Assembly (NCBI RefSeq): GCF_000024125.1
Contig: NC_013222.1
Coordinates: 186,001 to 250,000 of the forward strand
Length of the DNA stretch: 64,000 nt
Direction of reading: 5' to 3'
From: Robiginitalea biformata HTCC2501
GTDB taxonomy: Bacteria; Bacteroidota; Bacteroidia; Flavobacteriales; Flavobacteriaceae
The translations under genes were made by a program, and so were the position numbers. Below are positions 8,338-17,203 of the stretch, piece by piece (position 1 is the stretch's first letter; each line of letters opens with the position of its first letter). The notes beneath the pieces were generated by a model that worked only from the letters and a program-made list of their open reading frames with translations, searched no databases and was not told the DNA's origin.

Positions 8338-9933
8338 ATGAAAATCGCAACAATGAGCCAAAAGACACCATCCTTTGCCTATGGAGCCGACCGGCTGACA
8401 GTTGGTAAGGCCCTTGGTATTGCCCGGGGCACCTTACCGGGCCAACTCACCGAACCTGTCCTGGAACGGGTCCGCGCCAACCGGGAGGCCGTGGCCCGGA
8501 TCGTGGCCAAAGGGGAACCCGTTTACGGCATCAATACGGGTTTCGGCCCCTTGTGTACCACCCGAATCTCGGCAGACCAGACGAGCCTCCTGCAGGTGAA
8601 TATTCTGAAAAGCCACAGCGTGGGGGTTGGCGACCCCATCCGGGGCGAGATCGCCCGACTGATGTTGATCCTGAAATTGCACGCCCTTTCCATGGGGCAT
8701 TCCGGCGTTGCTGAGACCACCCTGAAGCGCATCCTCTGGCATATCGAAAACGAGGTAACCCCGGTGGTCCCCTCCCAGGGCTCGGTAGGCGCTTCCGGCG
8801 ACCTGGCGCCCCTGGCCCACCTCTTCCTGCCGCTTATCGGGCTGGGCCGGGTTACCTACCAGGGAGAGGTGCGGGATACTGCGGAGGTATTGGGGAAATT
8901 CGGGATGGACCCCCTGGAACTCGGGCCCAAGGAAGGACTCGCCCTGATCAATGGCACCCAGTTTATCGCCGCCCACGGGGTGAGCGTAGTGGAAAAAATG
9001 CAGCAATGCCTCTCCCAGGCCGACATTATCGGCGCCATGATGCTCGAGGGGTTGCAGGGCTCCCTCAGGCCTTTCCACGAGGAATTGCACAAGCTACGGC
9101 CCTACCCCGGCACGCGACACGTCGCCCACCGGGTACGCAACCTGCTGAAAGGCTCCGAAATCCTCGAGGACCACATTGACTGCGAACGCGTACAGGACCC
9201 CTATTCCCTCCGTTGTATCCCGCAGGTACACGGCGCCTCCCGGACCGCCTGGCTCCACCTGAAAGAACTCCTTGAAACCGAACTGAACTCGGTGACCGAC
9301 AACCCGGTGGTCATTGACGAGGAACTCTCCATCAGCGGGGGCAATTTCCACGGGCAGCCCCTGGCGATGGCCCTGGATTACGCTTGCCTGGCTGCCTCGG
9401 AGATCGGGAATATTTCGGACAGAAGGATCTACCTCGCCCTGGAGGGCAACCAAACGGACCTGCCCAAGTTGCTGATGAAGGATACCGGGCTGAACTCGGG
9501 CTATATGATGCTGCAATACACCTCGGCCGCCCTGGCGAGTGAAAACAAAAGCCTCTGCTTCCCGGCCAGTGCAGACAGCATCCCCACCTCCATGGGGCAG
9601 GAAGACCACGTGAGCATGGGGTCTATCAGCGGCCGGAAAGCCCTGCAGGTGCTCGAAAACGTCGAAAAGATCCAGGCTGTGGAGCTGCTCACGGCCGCCC
9701 AGGCCTTCGAGTACCGGAAACCCCTGAAATCCGGTTGGTTCCTGGAGAAAGTCCACGGCCTGGTACGCACCCGGGTCTCTTTTGCCGAGGCGGACCGGGT
9801 TTTTGCCACGGATATAGAGGCCGGGCTCGAACTGATCCGGTCCGGGGCACTGATCCGGCTCCTCGATACGGTGTCCCGGAAAAAAGCCCTCAGCCTGAAA
9901 ACCGATTACGACGAACTATTTGAAACCTATTGA
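8338..9933 (+). CDS. hutH: Histidine ammonia-lyase HutH
   Basis: A 531-residue enzyme that deaminates L-histidine to urocanate, the first step of histidine degradation. The MIO prosthetic group forms from Ala-Ser-Gly within GSVGASGDLAPLAHL (about residues 147-161), which is intact. Other family blocks are YGINTGFGPL, the SGGNFHGQPLA block, and QEDHVSMG near residue 420. The length is slightly above the usual 500-510 because of both termini. Start at ATG 8338; ATG 8353 (MSQKTPSFAYG) would leave a longer leader after the -7-like element and may be the real start. It is the first gene of hutHIUG. Confidence 0.95.
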   Translation: MKIATMSQKTPSFAYGADRLTVGKALGIARGTLPGQLTEPVLERVRANREAVARIVAKGEPVYGINTGFGPLCTTRISADQTSLLQVNILKSHSVGVGDPIRGEIARLMLILKLHALSMGHSGVAETTLKRILWHIENEVTPVVPSQGSVGASGDLAPLAHLFLPLIGLGRVTYQGEVRDTAEVLGKFGMDPLELGPKEGLALINGTQFIAAHGVSVVEKMQQCLSQADIIGAMMLEGLQGSLRPFHEELHKLRPYPGTRHVAHRVRNLLKGSEILEDHIDCERVQDPYSLRCIPQVHGASRTAWLHLKELLETELNSVTDNPVVIDEELSISGGNFHGQPLAMALDYACLAASEIGNISDRRIYLALEGNQTDLPKLLMKDTGLNSGYMMLQYTSAALASENKSLCFPASADSIPTSMGQEDHVSMGSISGRKALQVLENVEKIQAVELLTAAQAFEYRKPLKSGWFLEKVHGLVRTRVSFAEADRVFATDIEAGLELIRSGALIRLLDTVSRKKALSLKTDYDELFETY

Positions 9934-11285
9934 TGGAACAGAACAAAATGGACCGAAAAACACAATCGAAAGCAAACCCGGAAACCCATGCGGGCCCGGA
10001 TGCCGAAGGGCATGGGCAAGGGGGGCAACCCGTCCTGCACCTGGTGGGGCCCTTTGCACAGCTGCTCCCGATGAGCGGGCTTCCCCTCAAGGGTGCCTTG
10101 CCGGACACTTCCCTGACCGTACTGGAACGGGCGGGGATCCTGATGGAAGGCAGCCGGGTCCGGGCTATCGGGCCTTTTGACCAGATGGAACAGGAGGCGC
10201 GGCGGATGCGGGCTACTATCACCCGGCTTCCCGGGAACCAGGTGGCCCTGCCCGGGCTTGTCGATGCCCATACGCACAGTTGCTTTGCCGGCAGCCGTGC
10301 CCGGGATTACGCCTTGCGCAACAGCGGGCGTTCCTACCTGGAAATCGCCGAAGCCGGGGGTGGGATCTGGGATACGGTAACCGCCACGCGCAAAGCCACT
10401 CCTGAACAGCTTCGCAATTTGCTCAGGGATCGGTGCCGGCGCTTCGCTGCAGACGGCATCACCACCCTGGAGGTCAAAAGCGGTTACGGGCTGTCGGTAG
10501 AAGAAGAACTCAAGATGCTCCGCGTCATTGCCGAAACCGCTGCAGACGTTTCCCAGGATATCATCCCGACCTGCCTGGCGGCGCACAGTATGCCCCGGGA
10601 TTTTGACGGTTCGGCCGGGGAATACCTGGAGCAGATCGCCGAGGAATTACTGCCCGTACTGCTGAAAGAAGGACTCGCCCGGCGGGTGGATGCCTTTGTG
10701 GAACAAAGCGCGTTTTCCCCGGACCAGATCCTGCCCTACCTGGAAACGGCTCGTCGCCTCGGTTACGACATCACCATTCACGCGGACCAGTTCACGACCG
10801 GGGGCAGTGAGGTTGCCATCCGATGCGGCGCGCGGAGTGCCGACCACCTGGAGGCCAGCGGCCCGGCCGAGATTGCCGCCCTGGCCAAAAGCGACGTGGT
10901 GGCCACGGCCCTCCCCGGTGCCACCCTGGGACTGGGCTGCGGGTACACCCCTGCACGGGCACTGCTGGATGCAGGAGCCGCGCTGGCCATCGCCAGCGAC
11001 TACAACCCGGGTTCGGCCCCCATGGGCGACCTGCTTACCCAGGCGGCACTGCTCGGGCCCGCCGAGAAGATCTCCCACGCCGAAATTTTTGCCGGGATTA
11101 CCTTCCGGGCGGCCGCAGCCCTGGGCCTGGACGACCGCGGGGCGCTTGCCCCGGGGATGCTCGCCGACTTCGTCCTCTTTGACACGGACCACTACAACGA
11201 AATCCTCTATCACCAGGGACGGCTCAGGCCTTCCGCCGTGTGGAAAAGCGGCCGGCGCATCCCGGACTCGAATGGCAAAAATTAG
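9933..11285 (+). CDS. hutI: Imidazolonepropionase HutI
   Basis: A 450-residue amidohydrolase that opens imidazolone propionate to N-formimidoyl-L-glutamate. Metal-site motifs are VDAHTHSCFAGSRARDY, YDITIHADQFT and IASDYNPGSAP near the C-terminus. The ATG at 9933 shares one base with the hutH stop (TGATG), indicating translational coupling. The first 35-40 residues are a polar extension not needed for the barrel, so an internal start cannot be excluded. It is the third enzyme of the pathway. Confidence 0.95.
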   Translation: MEQNKMDRKTQSKANPETHAGPDAEGHGQGGQPVLHLVGPFAQLLPMSGLPLKGALPDTSLTVLERAGILMEGSRVRAIGPFDQMEQEARRMRATITRLPGNQVALPGLVDAHTHSCFAGSRARDYALRNSGRSYLEIAEAGGGIWDTVTATRKATPEQLRNLLRDRCRRFAADGITTLEVKSGYGLSVEEELKMLRVIAETAADVSQDIIPTCLAAHSMPRDFDGSAGEYLEQIAEELLPVLLKEGLARRVDAFVEQSAFSPDQILPYLETARRLGYDITIHADQFTTGGSEVAIRCGARSADHLEASGPAEIAALAKSDVVATALPGATLGLGCGYTPARALLDAGAALAIASDYNPGSAPMGDLLTQAALLGPAEKISHAEIFAGITFRAAAALGLDDRGALAPGMLADFVLFDTDHYNEILYHQGRLRPSAVWKSGRRIPDSNGKN

Positions 11286-11334
11286 AGCCTTTGCCAATTC
11301 AATTTAGAAGACGACAAAAAATTACAGCATTCCC

Positions 11335-13362
11335 ATGAAGACAAATACCCCGAATACGCTGACGGATTTCCAGAAGGCCATCCGGGCCGGTATCCCGGAT
11401 ACCCTGCCACCGCCGCGGGAAAGAAACCCGGAGGTTCCCCATGCCCCCGTCCGGAAAGACATCCTGGACCCGGAGGAAAAGAAGCTCGCCCTGCGGAATG
11501 CGCTGCGCTACTTCCCATCGGAATGGCACGCGGAACTCGCCCCGGAATTCGCCGGGGAATTGCGGCAATACGGCCGCATCTACATGTACCGCTTCCGACC
11601 GGAATACCGGATGGTGGCCCGGCCCATCGATGCCTATCCCGCTAAAATCCCGGAAGCGGCAGCCATCATGCTGATGATCCAGAACAACCTGGACCCGGAG
11701 GTGGCCCAGCACCCGGACGAGCTGATCACCTACGGGGGCAACGGGGCCGTATTCCAGAACTGGGCGCAATACCTGCTCACCATGCAATACCTCTCGGAAA
11801 TGACCGAGGCCCAGACACTGCACATGTACTCCGGCCACCCGATGGGCCTGTTCCCATCCTCTCCCGACGCCCCGCGCGTGGTGGTCACCAATGGGATGAT
11901 GATCCCGAATTATTCCCGTCCGGACGACTGGGAGCGCTTCAATGCCCTGGGGGTGACCCAATACGGCCAGATGACGGCCGGCTCCTATATGTACATCGGG
12001 CCGCAGGGGATCGTCCACGGAACGACAATCACCGTCCTGAATGCCTTTCGGCGGGTCTTGCCCGAAGCAACGGATTTTGCAGGGCGCGTGTTTTTGACTG
12101 CCGGCCTCGGGGGGATGAGCGGGGCACAGCCCAAGGCGGGGAATATCGCCGGGTGCGTCACCGTATGCGCGGAGGTCAACCCGGCAGCGGCGCGAAAGCG
12201 GCATCAACAGGGATGGGTGGACGAGCTCCTCGAAGACCTGGATGCCCTTGCGGCGCGTACCCGACAGGCCATTGCAGGCCGGGAGGTAGTGTCCCTGGCC
12301 TACCTGGGGAATGTGGTGGACGTGTGGGAGCGCTTTGCGGACGAAGATATCCCGGTAACCCTGGGCAGCGACCAGACCTCCCTGCACAATCCCTGGGCCG
12401 GGGGGTATTACCCGGCCGGGATGTCCTTTGAGGCAGCCAACCGGATGATGGCCGAAGAGCCCGAAAAATTCCGGGAAAAAGTTCGCGAATCCCTGAGGCG
12501 GCATGTGACAGCCATCAACCGACACACCCAAAAGGGCACTTATTTCTTCGATTACGGAAATGCCTTCCTCCTGGAAGCCTACCGGGCCGGGGCAGACATC
12601 CAGGGGGCGGACGGAAAGGAGTTCCGCTACCCCTCCTACGTGCAGGATATCCTGGGGCCCTTGTGTTTCGATTTCGGTTTCGGCCCCTTCCGCTGGGTCT
12701 GTACCTCGGGCAACCCGGAAGACCTGAGAATTACCGACCAGATAGCCCGGGAGGTCATGGAAGCCCAGTTGCAGGACGCCCCGGAATCGATCCGCGGCCA
12801 ACTGCGGGATAACATTCGCTGGATCTCCCGGGCGGAGGAAAATGCGCTCGTGGTCGGATCCCAGGCGCGGATCCTCTATGCAGATGCCGAAGGCCGGATA
12901 GCCATAGCCCGGGCATTTAACGAAGCGATTGCCGACGGACGCCTGCAGGCCCCTGTGGTCCTGGGCCGCGACCACCACGATGTGAGCGGAACCGACAGTC
13001 CGTTCCGGGAAACCAGCAATATCTACGACGGCAGCCGGTTTACCGCCGATATGGCCATCCACAACGTCATCGGGGATTCCTTCCGCGGGGCCACCTGGGT
13101 ATCCATCCACAACGGGGGCGGCGTGGGCTGGGGCGAAGTGGTCAACGGGGGCTTCGGCCTGGTCCTGGACGGTACGCCCGCGGCGGAGAAGCGATTGGCC
13201 AATATGTTGTTTTTTGACGTGAACAACGGCATTGCGCGCCGCAGCTGGGCCCGCAACCCGGAGGCCATGCAGGCCCTCAATCGGGAAATCGGGCGGAGCC
13301 CGGGCCTTTCGGTACGTCTGCCGCAACTTGTGGATGAGGCAATTTTAAACGACCTTTTCTGA
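11335..13362 (+). CDS. hutU: Urocanate hydratase HutU (long form)
   Basis: A 675-residue urocanase that hydrates urocanate to imidazolone propionate using tightly bound NAD. Family blocks seen are LITYGGNGAVFQNWAQY, MYSGHPMGLFPS, TAGLGGMSGAQPKAG and TSGNPEDLRITDQIA. At 675 residues it resembles the long urocanases, about 120 residues longer than the classical bacterial enzymes of about 555. The antisense strand also carries a long open frame (11299-13326), which is a shadow produced by GC-biased codon use. It lies 49 bp after hutI and 13 bp before hutG. Confidence 0.95.
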   Translation: MKTNTPNTLTDFQKAIRAGIPDTLPPPRERNPEVPHAPVRKDILDPEEKKLALRNALRYFPSEWHAELAPEFAGELRQYGRIYMYRFRPEYRMVARPIDAYPAKIPEAAAIMLMIQNNLDPEVAQHPDELITYGGNGAVFQNWAQYLLTMQYLSEMTEAQTLHMYSGHPMGLFPSSPDAPRVVVTNGMMIPNYSRPDDWERFNALGVTQYGQMTAGSYMYIGPQGIVHGTTITVLNAFRRVLPEATDFAGRVFLTAGLGGMSGAQPKAGNIAGCVTVCAEVNPAAARKRHQQGWVDELLEDLDALAARTRQAIAGREVVSLAYLGNVVDVWERFADEDIPVTLGSDQTSLHNPWAGGYYPAGMSFEAANRMMAEEPEKFREKVRESLRRHVTAINRHTQKGTYFFDYGNAFLLEAYRAGADIQGADGKEFRYPSYVQDILGPLCFDFGFGPFRWVCTSGNPEDLRITDQIAREVMEAQLQDAPESIRGQLRDNIRWISRAEENALVVGSQARILYADAEGRIAIARAFNEAIADGRLQAPVVLGRDHHDVSGTDSPFRETSNIYDGSRFTADMAIHNVIGDSFRGATWVSIHNGGGVGWGEVVNGGFGLVLDGTPAAEKRLANMLFFDVNNGIARRSWARNPEAMQALNREIGRSPGLSVRLPQLVDEAILNDLF

Positions 13363-13375
13363 AAATTCCCTTTGG

Positions 13376-14344
13376 ATGAATGCACTGTACCACCTGTGTG
13401 AGCCTGCCCTTTACACCGGACGCGAATCGACGAGCCGGGCCTACCTGCACGAAAATGTGCGCGCCCTGGACCTCCGGGGCTCCCTGGCCCGTACGGAAGA
13501 ACGCATCCCGGCCCTGTTTGGCTACGCCTGCGATGAAGGGGTCCGTCGCAACCTCGGGCGCCCCGGGGCTGCCGAGGGACCGCGGGCCTTGCGGAAAGGC
13601 CTGGGAAAATACCCCTGGCAGGTAGGGGCGCCCGGGCATTTGGCCGACGCCGGGGACATCCGCCTGGAAGACGACAACCTCGAAGGCGCCCAGGCCGCCT
13701 ATGCCGAGGGAGTTTCAAAACTATTGGAAGTGGGATACCTGCCCATGGGAATTGGCGGGGGCCACGATATCGCCTTTGCCCACTACAAGGGAATCCGGAA
13801 CCACCTGGGCCCCGGAAAGCACCTGGGCATTGTAAACTTCGATGCGCACTTTGACCTGCGCTCCCCCGGGGATGCGCCGCATTCGGGAAGCCCGTTCTTC
13901 CAGGTGGCCCGAACCTGCCAGCAGGAGGGCCTGGATTTTCACTACGCCTGCATCGGTGTGCGGCGGGATGCCAACCCCCAGGTACTCTGGGACCGTGCCA
14001 GAGAATTTTCCGTGTGCACAATTGAACGGGAAAGCCTGACCCCGGACCAGCTGTCCGGGCATTGCAGGACACTGCGGAAATTCCTCAAACCGCTGGATGC
14101 GGTATACCTGACCATCGACCTGGACGGGTTCTCATCCGCCTATGCGCCGGGGGTGAGCGCGGCCTCCCCCATGGGGTACGCGCCTATGGAAATCGCGCCC
14201 CTGCTGGATGTGGTGCTCAACAGCGGGAAACTCATCGGCCTGGATATCGCCGAACTCAACCCGGCACACGACCAGGACGGCCAGACGGTTGCGCTGGCCG
14301 GCAGCCTGGTCCACCGGATCCTGCACTTTCCGGGACTATTTTAG
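13376..14344 (+). CDS. hutG: Formimidoylglutamase HutG (arginase fold)
   Basis: A 322-residue ureohydrolase-family enzyme. Binuclear Mn ligands are visible in GIGGGHDIAFAHY, NFDAHFDLRSPGDAPHSGSPF and YLTIDLDGFSSAYAPGVSA. In the hut context it hydrolyses N-formimidoyl-L-glutamate to glutamate and formamide, completing the five-step-free pathway that needs no tetrahydrofolate. Translation starts 13 bp after hutU. Its stop faces that of the homogentisate dioxygenase gene with only 8 bp between. Confidence 0.93.
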   Translation: MNALYHLCEPALYTGRESTSRAYLHENVRALDLRGSLARTEERIPALFGYACDEGVRRNLGRPGAAEGPRALRKGLGKYPWQVGAPGHLADAGDIRLEDDNLEGAQAAYAEGVSKLLEVGYLPMGIGGGHDIAFAHYKGIRNHLGPGKHLGIVNFDAHFDLRSPGDAPHSGSPFFQVARTCQQEGLDFHYACIGVRRDANPQVLWDRAREFSVCTIERESLTPDQLSGHCRTLRKFLKPLDAVYLTIDLDGFSSAYAPGVSAASPMGYAPMEIAPLLDVVLNSGKLIGLDIAELNPAHDQDGQTVALAGSLVHRILHFPGLF

Positions 14345-14352
14345 GCAGACGG

Positions 14353-15510
14353 CTACTCGAGCCAGGATTGATAGTATTTGCCGTCGTCCAGGTCCAGGGC
14401 CGCCTGGGTGAGTTGGAGCGGCTTGAAGGTGTCGACCATCACGGCCAGTTCTTCCGTACCCTTTTTACCGATACTCGCTTCGTAGGTGCCCGGATGCGGG
14501 CCATGGGGAATTCCGGCCGGGTGCAGGGAAATGTACCCCCGGTCGATCCCTTTCCGGCTCATAAAATCCCCGTCCACATAGTACAGGACCTCATCGGAAT
14601 CGATGTTGGAGTGGTTGTACGGGGCCGGGATGGATTCCGGGTGGTAGTCGTACAACCTGGGGACAAAGGAGCAAACCACAAAAGCGCCCGTCTCAAAGGT
14701 CTGGTGGACGGGCGGGGGTTGGTGGACCCGGCCCGTGATCGGTTCAAAATCGTGGATTGAAAACCCGTACGGGAAGTTGTAACCGTCCCAGCCAACCACG
14801 TCGAAGGGATGGGTGGCGTACACCAGGTGGTGCAGTTGCCCTTCCTTTTTGATTTTGATCAGGAACTCCCCCTTTTCGTCGTGGGTTTGCAGGTTCTGCG
14901 GCAGTTTGAAATCCCGTTCGCAGTACGGCGAGTGCTCCAGGTGTTGCCCGAACCAGTTCCGATAGCGTTTAGGCGTGTAGATCGGGTGGTAGGATTCCAC
15001 GGTGAACAGCCGGTTATCCGGGCCGTCAAAGTGGATCTGGTAGATCATCCCACGGGGGATCAGCAGGTAATCGCCGTATTCAAAGGGGATTTCCCCGAGA
15101 AATGTTTTCAGCACCCCGGAACCCTGGTGGACGAACAACAGCTCATCCGCATCGGCATTCTTGTAAAAATACCCGGTTTGGGAGTTCCTGGGGGCCGCCA
15201 GCCCGATGTGGACATCCCGGTTAAAGAGGACCACCGTGCGGCTGTCCAGGTAATCGTCCTTAGGGGGCAGCTCCAGGCCTTTGAGCAGGCGCGACTGGAT
15301 GTGTTTCGACACGGCGGCCCGCGGGGCGACATCCAGCGTTTTATCGATGGATTTTACCTGGGTGGGGCGGTGCAGGTGGTACAACAGGGAGGACATCCCG
15401 TCGAAGCCGATGGTGCCGAACAGCTGCTCGTAATGCAGGCTGCCGTCGTCCTTCCGGAAGGTCGTGTGGCGTTTGTGGGGAATCTTCCCCAGTTTATGGT
15501 ATAAGGGCAT
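14353..15510 (-). CDS. hmgA: Homogentisate 1,2-dioxygenase
   Basis: A 385-residue cupin-type dioxygenase opening homogentisate to maleylacetoacetate in tyrosine and phenylalanine degradation. Matching blocks are LLYHLHRPTQVKS, a cupin stretch FGDYLLIPRGMIYQIHF-like (about residues 145-165), YNFPYGFSIHDFEPITGRVH, and the iron-site region HPAGIPHGPHPG (about 330). It is somewhat shorter than the 430-445 residues of proteobacterial and animal enzymes, as in other flavobacterial forms. It has its own promoter (15536-15565) and is convergent with hutG, so two amino-acid catabolic units sit side by side. Confidence 0.88.
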   Translation of the reverse strand: MPLYHKLGKIPHKRHTTFRKDDGSLHYEQLFGTIGFDGMSSLLYHLHRPTQVKSIDKTLDVAPRAAVSKHIQSRLLKGLELPPKDDYLDSRTVVLFNRDVHIGLAAPRNSQTGYFYKNADADELLFVHQGSGVLKTFLGEIPFEYGDYLLIPRGMIYQIHFDGPDNRLFTVESYHPIYTPKRYRNWFGQHLEHSPYCERDFKLPQNLQTHDEKGEFLIKIKKEGQLHHLVYATHPFDVVGWDGYNFPYGFSIHDFEPITGRVHQPPPVHQTFETGAFVVCSFVPRLYDYHPESIPAPYNHSNIDSDEVLYYVDGDFMSRKGIDRGYISLHPAGIPHGPHPGTYEASIGKKGTEELAVMVDTFKPLQLTQAALDLDDGKYYQSWLE

Positions 15511-15535
15511 GGTGTGCTCGCATTTGTTTCACCCT

Positions 15536-15565
15536 TAAAAATACGACAATTCGGGGCCATTCAAA
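15536..15565 (-). promoter_or_regulatory. Promoter of the homogentisate dioxygenase gene
   Basis: On the minus strand, TTTG (15565-15562) is followed after 18 bp by TATTTTTA (15543-15536), close to the Bacteroidetes pattern TTTG-N17-23-TAnnTTTG. The expected transcript start is about 20 bp before ATG 15510. Confidence 0.55.
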
Positions 15566-15617
15566 AACCGCCCTTTCTGTTTGATGGGGGCAAAACCGAG
15601 GCCCGGCGATGGGGCCT

Positions 15618-15758
15618 TCAACCCGGCAGGGAGGACTTAACCGGGAAGGGGTCCGGCAACCCGGGGCGGGCGGCGGGCGGGGGATACCAACAAAAAAAGC
15701 CTCCCTCATCGGAAAGCCTTTCATTGGAAAGCGGCAAAAAATTGCCGCCGACCTGCAT
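15618..15758 (-). CDS. Possible small protein of 46 residues
   Basis: A short open frame starting at ATG 15758, preceded by a purine-rich GAGAGGGA and by a good -7 element at 15787-15794. The predicted peptide starts MQVGGNFLPLSNERLSDEGG and is proline-rich at its end. Two near-copies of a 15-bp unit, GCTTTCCNATGA plus three bases, lie back to back within it. A perfect 7-bp hairpin (GCGGCAA/TTGCCGC, 15731-15748) falls at its start. The whole may instead be a structured small RNA or leader. I recognise no homologue, so confidence is low. Confidence 0.25.
   Translation of the reverse strand: MQVGGNFLPLSNERLSDEGGFFCWYPPPAARPGLPDPFPVKSSLPG
15731..15748. repeat. Perfect 7-bp hairpin with 4-nt loop
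   Basis: GCGGCAA, loop AAAA (or TTTT on the minus strand), TTGCCGC. It lies in the 295-bp gap between the homogentisate dioxygenase and NADH dehydrogenase genes. A second small hairpin, TTCCC/GGGAA, precedes it on the minus strand at about 15758-15771. Neither is followed by a T-run of terminator type. Confidence 0.5.
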
Positions 15759-15786
15759 TCCCTCTCGGGAACACAACACAACAAGA

Positions 15787-15794
15787 CAAAGATA
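15787..15794 (-). promoter_or_regulatory. Candidate -7 element of an intergenic transcript
   Basis: TATCTTTG on the minus strand, an exact TAnnTTTG match, lies just past the stop of the NADH dehydrogenase gene and points into the gap holding the 46-residue frame and hairpins. No clear -33 element was found. Confidence 0.4.
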
Positions 15795-15805
15795 GCAAAG
15801 CATTT

Positions 15806-17110
15806 TTATTTTCCGGCGTATTGAGTTTCCTTTCTCTTTTTTTTCGTGAAGGGCCGGACAATCAGGCGGGCTGCCTTGTCGTAGTTGATGTAGTTGTATA
15901 CCCAGTTGAAGAAGACCACCACCTTGTTGCGGAACCCCACCAGGGACATCAGGTGGATGAACATCCAGATAAACCAGGCGGCAAAGCCCCCGAACTGGTA
16001 ACCCGGCAGGTCTACCACCGCCTTGTTCCTGCCGATGGTAGCCATGCTGCCTTTGTCCTTGTAATTGAAGGGCTGCATTTCCCGGCCTTTAAGGAGCCTT
16101 TCCAGGTTGTCCGCCAGGTGCGCCCCCTGCTGCAGGGCAGGCTGGGCCATCTGCGGGTGGCCTTCCGGGTAGTCGTCCGTACGCATCAGGGCGATATCCC
16201 CGATGGCAAAAACGGAGCCGTATCCGCGGACGCGGTTCAGCTCGTCCACCAGCAGGCGGCCCGTACGGGAATCGGTGGAGCCCTCCGGGAAACCGGGGAG
16301 GAGCGCCCCGGTCACCCCCGCCGTCCAGATGCAATTGGCCGTGCGGAATTCCCGCCTGTCCTTGGTGGTCAGGAGCCGGCCGTCGTAGGTGTCCACAAAG
16401 GTGTCCAGATGGATGCGCACCCCCAGGGACTCCAGGAATTCCCGGGATTTTCGGGAAGCGGTTTCGCTCATGGGGGGAAGCACCCGGTCCGCCCCCTCAA
16501 ACAGGTTGATCTCCATTTCATCCACGGCCAGGTGTTTGTAATCCCGGGGGAATACATGCCGTTTAAGTTCGGCAAAAGCCCCGGCGAGTTCCACCCCGGT
16601 CGGCCCTGCGCCGATAATGCAAAAATTCATCAGGGCGCGGCGCTCAGCCTGATCCTCGGTGTATTCGGCCTCTTCCAGGTTCTGAAGGGCCAGGCTGCGG
16701 ATATTCAGTGCCTGGGGGATCGTCTTCATGGGCAGGGCAAAGTCCCGCATCTGGTCGTTTCCGAAATAGTTCGTCCGGGTACCGGTTGCCAGGATCAGGT
16801 AATCGTAGGTAATCTCTCCTTTGTCTGTCCGAAGTACGCCCCGTGCCGGGTCCACCGACTCGGCTTCGGCCCAGCGAAAGTACATATTGTCCAGGCGCTT
16901 GAGGATTTTGCGTATCGGATAGGCGATGCTGTCAGGCTCCAGACCCCCGGTGGATACCTGGTACAGCAGCGGTTGAAAATTGTGGTAGTTCTGCCGGTCG
17001 ATCACCACGAGCTGCACCGGCAGCCCTTTCATCCGTTTGGCCAGGGCGATGCCTGCAAACCCGCCACCGACCAGGACGATGCGGGGATATTCGGTCTTCG
17101 GGATGTTCAT
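15806..17110 (-). CDS. Type II NADH dehydrogenase (NDH-2), FAD-dependent
   Basis: A 434-residue protein from ATG 17110 (MNIPKTEYPRIVLVGGGFAG); the upstream GTG at 17146 is unlikely. It has two Rossmann motifs, IVLVGGGFAGIALAK for FAD at the N-terminus and IIGAGPTGVELAGAFAE for NADH at about 165. A third block, VFAIGDIALM near 300, contacts FAD. The C-terminal region holds hydrophobic/amphipathic segments (AAWFIWMFIHLMSLVGF) expected for membrane attachment. NDH-2 passes electrons from NADH to quinone without proton pumping. It lies 93 bp downstream of the FNR-like gene on the same strand, consistent with a respiratory role. Confidence 0.9.
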   Translation of the reverse strand: MNIPKTEYPRIVLVGGGFAGIALAKRMKGLPVQLVVIDRQNYHNFQPLLYQVSTGGLEPDSIAYPIRKILKRLDNMYFRWAEAESVDPARGVLRTDKGEITYDYLILATGTRTNYFGNDQMRDFALPMKTIPQALNIRSLALQNLEEAEYTEDQAERRALMNFCIIGAGPTGVELAGAFAELKRHVFPRDYKHLAVDEMEINLFEGADRVLPPMSETASRKSREFLESLGVRIHLDTFVDTYDGRLLTTKDRREFRTANCIWTAGVTGALLPGFPEGSTDSRTGRLLVDELNRVRGYGSVFAIGDIALMRTDDYPEGHPQMAQPALQQGAHLADNLERLLKGREMQPFNYKDKGSMATIGRNKAVVDLPGYQFGGFAAWFIWMFIHLMSLVGFRNKVVVFFNWVYNYINYDKAARLIVRPFTKKKRKETQYAGK

Positions 17111-17203
17111 GGTTAGGGTTTCAACAAAAATACCAAATCCCGCCACCCGGGAGAAATTTCCAACCCCTTAGATGGGGTCCGATCCGCCCGGCGGGAAACG
17201 CAA

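Noticed and set aside
11299..13326. A 675-codon frame on the strand opposite hutU
   Set aside because: It exactly shadows hutU, is rich in G, P, R and H, and has no recognisable domain.
15655..15690. GGCGGG-rich stretch as a tandem repeat
   Set aside because: Only short G-rich words without a fixed unit; typical of the high-GC spacer.
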